A stretch of 64,000 nucleotides of DNA from DATKHR01 sp036557365 (GCA_036557365.1 DATBHR010000043.1:32332-96331), one strand, 5' to 3'; positions 26,038 to 36,724 are shown, counted from the first letter of the stretch. Notes: generated from the sequence alone by a model not told the origin. Made by a program: numbers and translations.

Positions 26038-27597
26038 CTAGAGCTGATAGCCCTTCGCGAGCTGTGAGAAGGCCGCCACTTCAGCGGCCTGTCTCGTCGC
26101 GTCCCACCCGAGCTCCGCTGCCATCAGACGAGCCACGGCAGGCGCCATCTTGTCTGCGGCTCGCGCGTTCAGGAAGAGCGCGCGCGTGCGGCGGGCGAGC
26201 ACGTCTTCGACGGTTCGCGCCATCTCGTGCCGTGTGGCCCACACGACTTCTGCACCGCTGTACGGCAGCTGCGGATGAAGCGGGTCGGCCAGCGAGGGAG
26301 CGTCGCGCATCAGATCCTGAATCTCCAGCGCATCGGAACCGTACATACTGAGCGTGCCGAACCGCTCGGCGCTCGAATGGAATCCGTGGACGTTGAGCGT
26401 GCGCGTCACGCACGGCCGCTCGTCGAGCCTCGCAAGATCCGCGGCCTGATCGACGGTGTGCTCCGCCATGTTGCGGTACGTCGTCCACTTCCCGCCCGTT
26501 GTGGTGACCAGGCCCGATTGATCGATGTGAATGGTGTGATCCCGCGACAACGCCGCCGTCAGCTTTCCGTCTCCGCCCTTGACGAGCGGCCGAATGCCGA
26601 CGAAGACGCTCAGCACGTCGGCGCGCGTCGGAGCTTTGTGCAGATACTGCCCCGCCGTCTCGAGGATGAAGTCGATCTCTTCCTTCATCGGCCGCGGCTC
26701 GAGCGTCGCCGTCTCGATCGGCGTGTCGGTCGTGCCGACGAGCGTGTGGCCATGCCATGGAATCGCGAACATCACGCGACCGTCTGACGTGTGCGGCACC
26801 ATGATCGCCGCGTCGGACGACAGAAACGAGTGGTCGAAGACCAGATGTATCCCCTGGCTCGGCGCGATCAGGGGCAGCACCTCAGGATCGGCCATCCGGC
26901 GCACCGAATCGGAGAACGGCCCCGTCGCGTTGACGACCACGCGCGCCGACGGCGTCCATCGCTTGCGCGTCTCCTGATCGACCGCGATGACGCCGGCGAC
27001 GAAGCCGTCGTCGCCTTTGGTAATGGCCTCGACGCGGACGTAGTTGAGGACCGTCGCGCCCTGATCGGCAGCCGTCTCCATCAGGTTGATCAACAACCGC
27101 GCATCGTCGAACTGCCCGTCGTAGTACACCACGCCGCCGCGCAACCCTTCGGTCTTGATCGTCGGCAGACGCGCGAGCGTTTCTTCGCGCGTCAGGATTT
27201 CCGACGTGCCAAATCCATATTTGCCGGCGAGCGCGTTGTAGACCTTTAGTCCGAGTCCGTAAAACGGCGCTTCCCACCAGTCGTAGTTCGGGACGACGAA
27301 CGCCAGGTTGCCGACGAGGTGCGGCGCATTCTGCCTGAGGAGTCCGCGTTCCTTCAGCGCTTCCATGACGAGCGCGATGTTGCCCTGTTCGAGATAGCGC
27401 ACGCCGCCGTGCACAAGCTTGGTGCTCCGGCTCGACGTGCCCTTGCCGAAGTCGTGCTGCTCGAGCAGCAGGACGTCGTAGCCGCGGCTGGCTGCATCGA
27501 CGGCGATGCCGGCGCCCGTCGCGCCGCCACCGATGACGAGGATGTCCCACGGATCGTCCCGCTGATCGAGGCGGGCGAGCATCTCGGCGCGCCGCAT
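26038..27597 (-). CDS. glpD: FAD-dependent glycerol-3-phosphate dehydrogenase
   Basis: 519 residues. N-terminal FAD-binding ILVIGGGATGAGIAVDAASR, then the family signatures GTSSRSTKLVHGGVRYLEQG and IPWHGHTLVGTTDTP, a PLVKGG segment and a C-terminal helical domain (DAPSLADPLHP; EMARTVEDVLARRTRALFLN). It oxidises sn-glycerol 3-phosphate to dihydroxyacetone phosphate at the inner membrane, passing electrons to quinone. The ATG follows the glpK stop directly (TAGATG), so the two are one transcription unit and glycerol is the probable substrate source. No glycerol facilitator is present. Confidence 0.93.
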   Translation of the reverse strand: MRRAEMLARLDQRDDPWDILVIGGGATGAGIAVDAASRGYDVLLLEQHDFGKGTSSRSTKLVHGGVRYLEQGNIALVMEALKERGLLRQNAPHLVGNLAFVVPNYDWWEAPFYGLGLKVYNALAGKYGFGTSEILTREETLARLPTIKTEGLRGGVVYYDGQFDDARLLINLMETAADQGATVLNYVRVEAITKGDDGFVAGVIAVDQETRKRWTPSARVVVNATGPFSDSVRRMADPEVLPLIAPSQGIHLVFDHSFLSSDAAIMVPHTSDGRVMFAIPWHGHTLVGTTDTPIETATLEPRPMKEEIDFILETAGQYLHKAPTRADVLSVFVGIRPLVKGGDGKLTAALSRDHTIHIDQSGLVTTTGGKWTTYRNMAEHTVDQAADLARLDERPCVTRTLNVHGFHSSAERFGTLSMYGSDALEIQDLMRDAPSLADPLHPQLPYSGAEVVWATRHEMARTVEDVLARRTRALFLNARAADKMAPAVARLMAAELGWDATRQAAEVAAFSQLAKGYQL

Positions 27598-29091
<1,494 letters not shown>

Positions 29092-29108
29092 CGTCGCAGC
29101 GGAGCGCG

Positions 29109-30833
29109 TCAGGCCTCGTAGACCGTCGTCCCGCCGACGACGGTCCGGACGATCTTGATGTCCTTGATCTTTTCCGGGTCCACCGCGTGAAGGTCGTCGG
29201 CCAGGACGACAAAGTCGGCGAGCTTGCCGGGCGTGATCGACCCTTTGATCGCCTCCTCGCGCGACGCAAACGCGCCGTTCAGCGTGTTGATTCGGAGCGC
29301 TTCCTCAACGGTGATCCGCTGGTTCGCGCCCCATGTCGCGCCGTCCCACCCCTTCCGCGTGACCATGCCCTGGATGCCCATCAGCGGTGCGAACGGCCCC
29401 GGACTGAAGTCCGATCCCGCGGCCGCGGGAATGCCCGCGTCGAGAAACGATCGGAACGCCATGCAGCGCTGAATCAGGTCCTCGCCGTAGAAGTGGAACT
29501 TGTCCGTGTTGTAGAACGCGTAGGTCGTGAACACGGCCGGAATGGTCCCCGTCGCCTTCATCCGCCGCAGCAGGTTGTCGTTGATGAGCGTGCAGTGCGT
29601 AATCTTCGGCCGCGAATCGGCGCGCGGAAACATCTTCTGTGCGCGCTCGACAGCGGTGAGCACCATGTCAATCGCGACGTCGCCATTGGCGTGACAGTTG
29701 GTCTGGATGCCGGCGCGGTGGACGCGCTCAATCCACGCGTTCAGGTCGTCCTGCGTCTCGGTGATGTTGCCTTTGTACGGTGGATTCGTCTTGGGATACG
29801 CGACGCTCAGCGCCATCGTCCGCTCCGAGAAGGAACCGTCGACGGTGTGCTCGGACGTCGCGCCGAGCTTGATCCACTCGTCGCCGAACCCGGTCGCGAG
29901 CCCGCTCGTGATCATCGACTCGAGGACGGGGCCGCTCATCTCGTAGCTGACGCGATGATGCAGGTCGCCGCGTTCGCGCACCTGCTGGAGCGCACGGAGG
30001 TTCCCGCCTTCGTGATGGACCGACGTCAGGCCGTAGCGGACGAACTGCTTGGAGATGTACGCGAGGCCGTCCCGATCGCGCTGCATCCGCTGGTCCGCGG
30101 TGAAGGTTTCGCGCTGGCCGATCTTGTTGAGAGCGGCGCGGGCACGATCGGTCACGCGGCCGTTCAGATCGCCCTGCTCGTCCTTGTCGAACGTCCCGCC
30201 GGGCGGATTCGGCGTGTCCTTCGTCACGCCGGCCATCTCGAGCGCTTTCGTGTTGTAGAACGACGTGTGTCCGCCGCGGTGCTCCACGACGACCGGATGG
30301 TCCTTCGACACTTCGTCGAGGTCGTGGACGTTCAGTTCGCGCTTGTCCTTCACCTTCGTGTCGTCGAAGAAATACCCTTCGACCCAATGCCCGGGGGGCG
30401 TCTCCTTCGCTTTCGCGCGCAGCTTGTCCACGATGCTGCGGATGGTCACGAACTCGACCTCGAACGGGTTGCCGACGATGACGTCGTAGAGGAGAACGTT
30501 GCCGGGGGCGTGATTGTGGCAGTCGGCGAAGCCCGGCACGACGGTCATCTGCTTCGCGTCGACGACCTGTGTGTTCTTGCCGGCGAGCGCCTTGATCTCG
30601 GACGTGCTGCCAACGGCGAGGAATCGTCCCGCCTTGACCGCGAACGCCTCGGCGCGAGGCAGCGCCGCGTCCACGGTGTAGACCTTCGCGTTGAAGACGA
30701 CGAGGTCGGCTTCCTGCGTGCCGGCGCCGGCCTGGGCATACACGGTGTTCGAACCGACCCGGTTGATGAACGACGCGCCGGCGAGGCCGGCGGCAGTCAG
30801 CCCGACGAAATCGCGGCGGCTATGGCGCTTCAT
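29109..30833 (-). CDS. Tat-exported metal-dependent amidohydrolase (YtcJ/amidohydrolase-3 type)
   Basis: 574 residues. Twin-arginine signal HSRRDFVGLTAAGLAG at the start, then the amidohydrolase-3 layout: ADLVVFNAKVYTVD, GFADCHNH at the first metal site, VVEHRGGHTSFYNTKALEMAG, TNCHANGDVAIDMVL, ITHCTLINDNLLRRM, AAGSDFSPGPFAPL and GKLADFVVLADDLHAVDPEK. It is about 50 residues longer than the cytoplasmic relative at 16718-18292 because of the export signal. It stands immediately upstream of glpK-glpD (17-base gap). A substrate releasing glycerol or a glycerol conjugate is possible, but nothing in the sequence proves it. Confidence 0.85.
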   Translation of the reverse strand: MKRHSRRDFVGLTAAGLAGASFINRVGSNTVYAQAGAGTQEADLVVFNAKVYTVDAALPRAEAFAVKAGRFLAVGSTSEIKALAGKNTQVVDAKQMTVVPGFADCHNHAPGNVLLYDVIVGNPFEVEFVTIRSIVDKLRAKAKETPPGHWVEGYFFDDTKVKDKRELNVHDLDEVSKDHPVVVEHRGGHTSFYNTKALEMAGVTKDTPNPPGGTFDKDEQGDLNGRVTDRARAALNKIGQRETFTADQRMQRDRDGLAYISKQFVRYGLTSVHHEGGNLRALQQVRERGDLHHRVSYEMSGPVLESMITSGLATGFGDEWIKLGATSEHTVDGSFSERTMALSVAYPKTNPPYKGNITETQDDLNAWIERVHRAGIQTNCHANGDVAIDMVLTAVERAQKMFPRADSRPKITHCTLINDNLLRRMKATGTIPAVFTTYAFYNTDKFHFYGEDLIQRCMAFRSFLDAGIPAAAGSDFSPGPFAPLMGIQGMVTRKGWDGATWGANQRITVEEALRINTLNGAFASREEAIKGSITPGKLADFVVLADDLHAVDPEKIKDIKIVRTVVGGTTVYEA

Positions 30834-30840
30834 GGGCCAG

Positions 30841-30869
30841 ATTCTAGCCCTAAACGTCGCCGGATCGCC
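30841..30869 (-). promoter_or_regulatory. Possible promoter of the amidohydrolase-glpK-glpD unit
   Basis: TAGAAT on the minus strand at 30846-30841, only 7 bases before the ATG at 30833; the expected -35 (GGCGAT, 30869-30864) is weak. If used, the transcript would start at or next to the ATG, that is, leaderless. Confidence 0.3.
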
Positions 30870-30873
30870 GGCG
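30858..30873 (-). terminator. Weak GC-rich stem after the BNR gene
   Basis: CGCCGG-ATCG-CCGGCG, a 6-bp stem 16 bases after the stop of the 30889-34071 gene. It has no T-run, so it is only a possible terminator, and it overlaps the possible downstream promoter. Confidence 0.3.
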
Positions 30874-30888
30874 CCCGCGCGACGCGGT

Positions 30889-33800
30889 TTATTTCTTCTG
30901 CGTTTCCGGCTTGAGCGGCTCCTTCTTCAGCGGATCGAGTTTCTGGCGTTCGAGCTGCTGATTGGCGGCGGGCATTTTTCCCGTGATCGTCGAGTCCAGC
31001 TTGTTCAACTGCTCGTCCAGCTTGTTGGAGAGCGTCCGGAACATCGAGTACGTCTGCTCGGTCGGTTTCACGTCGGCGCTCTCGACGATGCCCTGGAGCG
31101 CGGCGATCTTGTTGTTCAACTTGATCGGGAAGTTGAGCGGATCCTGGCTGCTCTGCAACCGGACCTGATAGATCTCGCCTTCGATGTCGGAGAGGCTGTG
31201 CTCGAAGTCGTCGAGCGTTTTCAGCGTCGCGGCCTGCTTCTGATCGAGCTTCGCCTTGCGATCGGCGATCTGCTGCTTGATCCCGCGCACGAGCAGCACC
31301 GCCTCGTTCGCCATGCTGACGCGATCGCGGATCTGGATCGCGAGATCGAACTGATCGCGCAAATCCTGATCGCTGACGTCATTCAGCACATGTGGCTCGC
31401 GGCGGATGGCGAAGGGCTGCGTCTCGGTCTGTCCGTCAACCGTGACGCGGACCTGATACGCGCCGGGAGGCGCCTCCGGGCCGCGGGAGCTCGCTGCCCA
31501 CATCACCATCCCCGGGAAATCGGTCGCACCCGGATAGCGGACGTCCCACGTCTGGCGATGGAGTCCGGCGCTGACGGGCGGATGCGGATCCGGCGGACGG
31601 CGGAAAAAGCTGTCCTCGTCGTTGGCGGGCGGCGTGGCCGGCTTCTCCGCATCCGCCTTCGTCCCGGTGAACGTCCGGATCACCTTGCCCTGCGGATCGA
31701 CGAACTCCATCGTGATTTTTTCAGCCGGTGACTTGAGGGAATAGTCGACCGCCAGCGTCCGGTCCAGTCCACGAAGCACGTCGTCCGGCTTGTACAGATG
31801 GAAGTTGGACGTCGTCTGCAGTCCGCCCTGGCGCAGCGGCGAAATGTTGTCCATCACGTACAGGCCGCGGCCGTGCGACGCGATGACGAGATCGCGATCG
31901 GTCACCATGATGTCGTGGACCGGCGTATCCGGCAGGTTCTGACGAAGCGACTGCCAGTTGCCGCCGTCGTCCCACGAGACGTAGATGCCGTGTTCGGTGC
32001 CGAGGTACAGGAGCTTCGCCTGTTTCGGATCCTCGCGCACGGCGCGAGCGAAGTCGCGCTCAGCGACGCCGTTGGTGATCGACGTCCACGTCCCACCGTA
32101 GTCGTCGGTGCGGAACACGTACGGCTTGAAGTCGTCCTGTTGATACCGGTTAGCTGCGACGTACGCGGTGCCGGGCCTGAAGGGCGACGCTTCGACGAGG
32201 CTGATGCGCGCGTAGTCGCTCAGGCCGGGCGGCGTCACGTTCTTCCAGTTCGCGCCGCCGTCGCGCGTCACGAACACGAAACCGTCGTCCGAGCCGGTCC
32301 AGATCAGATTCGCGTCCTTCGGCGACGGCGCGATGGAGAAAATCGTTGCGTACGTCTCGACGCCGGTATTGTCCTTGGTAATCGGACCGCCCGACGCGCC
32401 CATCGTTCTCGGATCGTGGCGCGTGAGATCGGGGCTGATCTTCGTCCACGACTGTCCTTCGTTCGTGGATTTCCAGACGTGTTGCGAGCCGACGTAGAGC
32501 ACGCTGGGATCGGTCGGAGCGATGATGATCGGAAACGTCCACTGGAAACGCTCGGCAATGTCGGCGGACGCATACCCCATCGGATTGTCGGGATAGGGAT
32601 TGATCGCGCGCTGCTGGCCCGTCCGACGATCGAGCCTCGTGATGAGGCCGCCATAACTGCCGGCGTAGTAGATGTCGGGGTTTCGGGGATCGCTCGCGAT
32701 ATAGCCGCTCTCGCCGCCGCCGACCGAGTAGAACACTTCGTCCGCACCGCCGCCCGAACCGCCGGGCCCGCCCTGAGGCGCCACACTCGAAACGCACGCG
32801 GTGGAGTTGTCCTGCTGCGCGCCGCACACGTGATACGGCACGTGACCGGTGATGACCACGTGATAGAACTGCGCCGTCGGCATCGTTTCAGCCGTCCAGG
32901 TCTCGCCGCCGTTCACGGAGACGTTGGCGCCGCCGTCGTTGGCCTCGATCATCCGCGCCGGATTGTCTGACGCGATCCACATGTCGTGGTTGTCGCCGTG
33001 CGGCGGATTGATCGTCTTCCACGTCTTGCCGCCGTCGGTGGACTTGTGGAAGCTGACGTTGAGCTCGTAGACCGTGTCCTTGTCCTTCGGATCCGCGTAC
33101 ACGCGCGTGTAGTAGAACGCGCGCTGACGAAGATCGCGCCGCTCGTTCACCTTCCGCCACGTCGCGCCCGCATCGTCTGACGCGAAGAACCCGCCGTCCT
33201 CGGCCTCGATTTGCGCGTAGACGCGGTTCGAATCGGCGCCGGACACCGACAGGCCCATCTTGCCGAGCACGCCCTTCGGTAATCCGGGATTCCGCGAAAT
33301 CTCCGTCCAGTGATCGCCGCCGTCGGTGGACTTGAACAGCCCGCTGCCCGGACCGCCGGACGACATCTCCCACGAGTTGCGGTACGCCTCCCAGAGCGCG
33401 GCGTAGATGACCTGCGGATTCTTCGGATCGAGCACGAGCTCGATCGCGCCGGTCTTGTTGTCGCGGAACAGAATCTTGTCCCACGTCTTGCCGCCGTCCT
33501 TCGATCGGAACACGCCGCGCTCGGGATTCGGCGCCGCATGGTGGCCGAACGCCGCGACGTACACCAGGTCCGGATTCGTCGGATGCACGCGGATCTTCGA
33601 GATGACCTGCGTGTCGGCGAGACCGATCGACGTCCACGTCTTTCCGCCGTCCGTGGTCTTGTAGGCGCCGTTGCCCTGGATGATGTTGCCGCGAATTTCC
33701 GACTCACCGGTCCCGATGTAGACGATGTCGGGATTGGAGGGCGCGATGCCGATGGCGCCGACCGACGAGCTCTGAATGTGTCCGTCGGTGACCGGCTTCC

Positions 33801-34071
33801 ACGTCGTCCCGCCGTCGGTCGTCTTCCACAAACCACCGCCGGTGGCGCCCATGTAGTACTCGTAGGGCCGGGTGACGGTGCCCTCCGCCGCAATCGACCG
33901 TCCGCCGCGCGGCGGACCGATGTTGCGCCACTTCAGCGCGCCGAACGGACCGTTATCGGCGGTCGCCGCGCGATCGGGGCGTTGCGCGTTGATGGAGGCA
34001 GGCGCTGAGACGAGCGCGACGAGAGCCGCGAGACTCGCAGCAGCGAGGACATTCCTGGAGTTGCGCCACAT
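30889..34071 (-). CDS. Exported giant BNR/VPS10-like beta-propeller protein
   Basis: 1060 residues with a signal peptide (LAALVALVSAPASINAQ). Roughly residues 45-750 are a series of Asp-box/BNR repeats: GGLWKTTDGGTTW, GAYKTTDGGKTW, GVFRSKDGGKTW, GLFKSTDGGDHW, HVWKSTNEGQSW, VFRTDDYGGTW, YVSWDDGGNW. These form one or two sialidase/VPS10-type propellers. A beta domain follows (around 750-900, with HRQTWDVRYPGAT), then a helical, coiled-coil-like tail (900-1050) rich in Lys, Gln and Asp. Such proteins are frequent in Acidobacteria as secreted or outer-membrane glycan- or peptide-binding proteins; a sialidase active site is not apparent. The ATG has only a weak binding site. Confidence 0.85.
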   Translation of the reverse strand: MWRNSRNVLAAASLAALVALVSAPASINAQRPDRAATADNGPFGALKWRNIGPPRGGRSIAAEGTVTRPYEYYMGATGGGLWKTTDGGTTWKPVTDGHIQSSSVGAIGIAPSNPDIVYIGTGESEIRGNIIQGNGAYKTTDGGKTWTSIGLADTQVISKIRVHPTNPDLVYVAAFGHHAAPNPERGVFRSKDGGKTWDKILFRDNKTGAIELVLDPKNPQVIYAALWEAYRNSWEMSSGGPGSGLFKSTDGGDHWTEISRNPGLPKGVLGKMGLSVSGADSNRVYAQIEAEDGGFFASDDAGATWRKVNERRDLRQRAFYYTRVYADPKDKDTVYELNVSFHKSTDGGKTWKTINPPHGDNHDMWIASDNPARMIEANDGGANVSVNGGETWTAETMPTAQFYHVVITGHVPYHVCGAQQDNSTACVSSVAPQGGPGGSGGGADEVFYSVGGGESGYIASDPRNPDIYYAGSYGGLITRLDRRTGQQRAINPYPDNPMGYASADIAERFQWTFPIIIAPTDPSVLYVGSQHVWKSTNEGQSWTKISPDLTRHDPRTMGASGGPITKDNTGVETYATIFSIAPSPKDANLIWTGSDDGFVFVTRDGGANWKNVTPPGLSDYARISLVEASPFRPGTAYVAANRYQQDDFKPYVFRTDDYGGTWTSITNGVAERDFARAVREDPKQAKLLYLGTEHGIYVSWDDGGNWQSLRQNLPDTPVHDIMVTDRDLVIASHGRGLYVMDNISPLRQGGLQTTSNFHLYKPDDVLRGLDRTLAVDYSLKSPAEKITMEFVDPQGKVIRTFTGTKADAEKPATPPANDEDSFFRRPPDPHPPVSAGLHRQTWDVRYPGATDFPGMVMWAASSRGPEAPPGAYQVRVTVDGQTETQPFAIRREPHVLNDVSDQDLRDQFDLAIQIRDRVSMANEAVLLVRGIKQQIADRKAKLDQKQAATLKTLDDFEHSLSDIEGEIYQVRLQSSQDPLNFPIKLNNKIAALQGIVESADVKPTEQTYSMFRTLSNKLDEQLNKLDSTITGKMPAANQQLERQKLDPLKKEPLKPETQKK

Positions 34072-34080
34072 GAGATCTAG

Positions 34081-34118
34081 GCTTGACCAGCTGCGGTTCG
34101 CGAGTCAAGCGAGCTGGT
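34081..34118. promoter_or_regulatory. Two interleaved inverted repeats upstream of the BNR gene
   Basis: GCTTGAC (34081-34087) pairs with GTCAAGC (34104-34110), and ACCAGCT (34086-34092) pairs with AGCTGGT (34112-34118). The arms interleave. The segment could be a protein-binding site or give alternative RNA pairings in the leader of the gene starting at 34071. Confidence 0.35.
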
Positions 34119-34122
34119 AGAG

Positions 34123-34148
34123 CGCGGCCGGCCCATCGGCCGGCCGCG
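34123..34148 (-). terminator. Strong GC-rich hairpin after the TonB-domain lipoprotein gene
   Basis: CGCGGCCGGCC and its exact complement form an 11-bp stem with loop CATC, 25 bases beyond the stop at 34173 (minus strand). No U-tract follows. Confidence 0.5.
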
Positions 34149-34172
34149 TGCGCACTGAACGGTGGGTCGAAT

Positions 34173-34829
34173 CTAGGGGTGCGTGAAGTTCACGGTCACC
34201 CGCATCACGACGGGCGTCGGCACGCCGTCGAGCAGCGACGGCATGTACTGCCACTGCTGGACCGCATCGACCGCCGCCTGATCAAGGAGCGGCACCGACC
34301 GCACGACCTTGGTATCGACGACCTTGCCATCGGTTCCGACGGTCGCGTCGATGACAACGGCGCCCGACACGCGCGCCGACTTGGCGATGGCAGGATAAAC
34401 CGGCGTCACGTCCTTGACCTTGACCGGCGGCCTGACGTTCCCGCCGACGCGAACGGCCTTGGCCTTCGCGGCTTCCCTCTTCACGGCCGCCGCTTTCGCT
34501 CTCGCCGCCGTGTCAGCCTTCTCCTTGCCCGCGAGCGCGTCGGCCGCGGCCTTGTCGCCCGCCGACTTCGCCGCGGCGGCCAGGTCCCGGGCCTTGTCGT
34601 ACGACTTGAACCACTTGTTATCCTGCGCCTTCAGCTCGTCGTCCAATGCGGTGCGGGCGTTCTCCGCCGCTTTGTACGAATCGGGCGCATAGCGACGCGC
34701 GTCGTTCGCCGACGCGTTATCAACCGAACCTCTCGCCGCATCGACATCCGCGCTGGGCGGAGGGCCGCCGCACGCAACCGTCAGCGCGACGCCGAACACA
34801 ATCGCGAGCCTGGTCACGATGACACGCAT
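34173..34829 (-). CDS. Lipoprotein with a TonB C-terminal domain
   Basis: 218 residues. The ATG at 34829 is fixed by an excellent AAAGGAGG 6-7 bases upstream. A lipoprotein signal (LAIVFGVALTVACGG, Cys at the lipobox) is followed by an Ala/Lys/Asp-rich helical region (about 30-125; DKARDLAAAAKSAGDKAA). A TonB-C-like domain closes the protein (about 130-218): VKVKDVTPVYPAIAKSARVS, GAVVIDATVGTDGKV, AAVDAVQQWQYMPSLLDGVP. The helical part resembles DUF4398-type lipoproteins. It is not a classical TonB, since there is no N-terminal transmembrane anchor or Pro-rich spacer. A structural or energy-coupling role in the periplasm is inference. A strong hairpin follows the gene. Confidence 0.85.
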   Translation of the reverse strand: MRVIVTRLAIVFGVALTVACGGPPPSADVDAARGSVDNASANDARRYAPDSYKAAENARTALDDELKAQDNKWFKSYDKARDLAAAAKSAGDKAAADALAGKEKADTAARAKAAAVKREAAKAKAVRVGGNVRPPVKVKDVTPVYPAIAKSARVSGAVVIDATVGTDGKVVDTKVVRSVPLLDQAAVDAVQQWQYMPSLLDGVPTPVVMRVTVNFTHP

Positions 34830-34986
34830 TTCCTGCCTCCTTTCGGGTACCGATCGCCGACGATTCCTGGAGCTCAAGTGGCAACATCCGTGCCGCGATG
34901 TGGAAGTTGTAGAGGCACGCACGGCCGAGTTTGGCGACGTAACACGCGCCTCCCGTAGAATTTCTGGCGCTGCAGAGGCGGGCAGA

Positions 34987-35015
34987 TGTCGAGCGCCGGC
35001 GGTCCGCTCCGACTT
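34987..35015 (+). promoter_or_regulatory. Candidate ECF42-dependent autoregulatory promoter
   Basis: TGTCGA (34987-34992), a 17-base spacer, then CGACTT (35010-35015), about 50 bases before the YCII start. This agrees with the -35 TGTCGA and -10 CG[A/T]C pattern I recall being described for ECF42 sigma factors. An alternative TAGAAT lies at 34956-34961 but without a good -35. Confidence 0.45.
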
Positions 35016-35063
35016 ACCAGCGAACGCGTCGAGAGAGAGACGCCGACACAAAAGGAGTCGTCC

Positions 35064-35465
35064 GTGAAGTACATGCTGATGATGCACGCACCACGACAGG
35101 GTTGGACCGAGGCCGGCATCGGAACGTGGCCGCCCGAAGACATCAAGGCGCATATCACCTTCATGCTGCGTCTGAACAAGGAGTTGACCGGCAGCGGCGA
35201 GCTCGTTGGCGCGGAAGGACTCGCCGAGCCGGTCGAGGCGCGGGTCGTCCGCGCGGGAAAAAGCGGCGCGCCTGTCGTCACCGACGGACCGTTTCCGGAG
35301 GCGAAGGAATTTCTCGCCGGCTACTGGATCGTGGACTGCGAGAACGCGGATCGCGCCTACGACATCGCGGCGCGTGCGTCGAGCGCGCCGGGCAAAGGCG
35401 GCGTCCCGATGAACATGCCGATCGAAGTTCGCCAGGTGATGAGCGCCCCGCCGACCGACCTGTGA
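35064..35465 (+). CDS. YCII/DGPF-family protein, partner of the following ECF sigma factor
   Basis: 133 residues from the GTG at 35064, chosen because AAAGGAG lies 7-8 bases upstream and because the product then begins MKYMLMMHAP, the usual start of the family. The hallmark VTDGPFPEAKEFLAGYWIVD (DGPF motif) is present, as is MPIEVRQVM near the end. The fold is a ferredoxin-like dimeric alpha-beta barrel; its biochemical role is not established. Genes of this family regularly sit beside ECF42 sigma factors and are their usual targets. Here the stop overlaps the sigma gene start (GTGA). Confidence 0.9.
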   Translation: MKYMLMMHAPRQGWTEAGIGTWPPEDIKAHITFMLRLNKELTGSGELVGAEGLAEPVEARVVRAGKSGAPVVTDGPFPEAKEFLAGYWIVDCENADRAYDIAARASSAPGKGGVPMNMPIEVRQVMSAPPTDL

Positions 35466-36724
35466 CGACGGCATCCCTCGAGGGCGGCGCCGAGAATCTG
35501 CTGCGCGAGCTCGCGCCGCAGGTGCTCGGCGCGGTTGCCCGCCGCTTCGGCGATTTCGCTGCGTCCGAGGACGCCGTCCAGGAAGCGCTCTTCGCCGCGG
35601 CGCAGCAGTGGCCGCACGAAGGCGTGCCCGACAACCCGCGCGGCTGGTTGATCCACGTCGCCTGTCGGCGAATGACCGATCATCTGCGCGCCGATCTCGC
35701 ACGGCGGCGCCGCGAAACCCTGGCCGTCATGCAGGAGCCACAGGATCATCAGATCGTTCCCGCGCTCGACGCGGATCACGTCGTCGAAGAAGAAGACACG
35801 CTGACGCTGTTGTTCATGTGCTGCCATCCGACGCTGACCAGCGCGTCGGCGATTTCGTTGACGCTGCGTGCCGTCGGCGGTCTCACCACCGCGGAAATCG
35901 CCAACGCCTTCCTCGTTCCCGAAGCGACGATGGCGCAGCGGATCAGCCGGGCCAAGCAGCGCATCAAGTCGTCGGGCGTGCCGTTCCGGATGCCGGTCAC
36001 CGAAGAACGCCGCACACGCCTGCGCGCCGTTCTCCACGTTCTCTACTTGATCTTCAACGAAGGCTACGCGAGCAGCATCGGTCCGAGCCTGCAGCGCGCG
36101 GATCTCGCGATCGAATCGATTCGCCTGACGCGTGCGCTACACCATCTGCTGCCGGACGATGGCGAGGTGGCGGGTCTGCTGGCGTTGATGCTGCTCACCG
36201 ACGCGCGGAGAGCGGCGCGAAGCGGACCGGACGGCGAGCTCATCCCGCTCACCGAACAGGATCGCGGGCTGTGGAATCGCGCGACGATCGAAGAAGGCGT
36301 CGCGTTGATCTCGGCGACGCTGTCGAAAGGGTCGGTCGGCGTCTACCAGCTGCAGGCGGTGATCGCCGCGGTCCACGACGAGGCGCCCCGCGTCGAGGAT
36401 ACCGACTGGCCGCAGATTCTCGTGCTATACGGCCTGCTCAGCCGGATGTCCGACAACCCGATGATCGTGTTGAACCGCGCGATTGCCGAAGCGATGGTCC
36501 ACGGTCCGGCAGCCGGTCTCGCCGCCGTCGACGCGCTCGAACGCGATGCGCGGATCGCCGGCCACTACCGGCTCGACGCGGTCCGCGGTCACCTCCTCGA
36601 AATGGCCGGCGACTGTCAGGGCGCGATCGCGCGCTATCGGGCCGCCGCGAGCCGAACCGCCAGCATTCCCGAACGAAACTACCTCGCCACGAAGGCGGCC
36701 CGGCTCGACAGTCGCCGGCCCTGA
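35462..36724 (+). CDS. ECF42-type RNA polymerase sigma factor with C-terminal TPR-like extension
   Basis: 420 residues from the GTG at 35462, which overlaps the YCII stop by 4 bases. Sigma region 2 at about 15-85 (VLGAVARRFGDFAASEDAVQ; NPRGWLIHVACRRMTDHLR), region 4 at about 105-175 (LTLLFMCCHPTLTSASAISL; GGLTTAEIANAFLVPEATM; RISRAKQRI). The long C-terminal extension is typical of ECF42/DUF6596 proteins (RAVLHVLYLIFNEGYASSIG; GLWNRATIEEG; ILVLYGLLSRMSDNPMIVLN; GHYRLDAVRGHLLEMAGD). No anti-sigma factor is adjacent. In this group activity is thought to depend on the extension rather than on an anti-sigma partner. It probably drives its own operon. Confidence 0.92.
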   Translation: MTTASLEGGAENLLRELAPQVLGAVARRFGDFAASEDAVQEALFAAAQQWPHEGVPDNPRGWLIHVACRRMTDHLRADLARRRRETLAVMQEPQDHQIVPALDADHVVEEEDTLTLLFMCCHPTLTSASAISLTLRAVGGLTTAEIANAFLVPEATMAQRISRAKQRIKSSGVPFRMPVTEERRTRLRAVLHVLYLIFNEGYASSIGPSLQRADLAIESIRLTRALHHLLPDDGEVAGLLALMLLTDARRAARSGPDGELIPLTEQDRGLWNRATIEEGVALISATLSKGSVGVYQLQAVIAAVHDEAPRVEDTDWPQILVLYGLLSRMSDNPMIVLNRAIAEAMVHGPAAGLAAVDALERDARIAGHYRLDAVRGHLLEMAGDCQGAIARYRAAASRTASIPERNYLATKAARLDSRRP

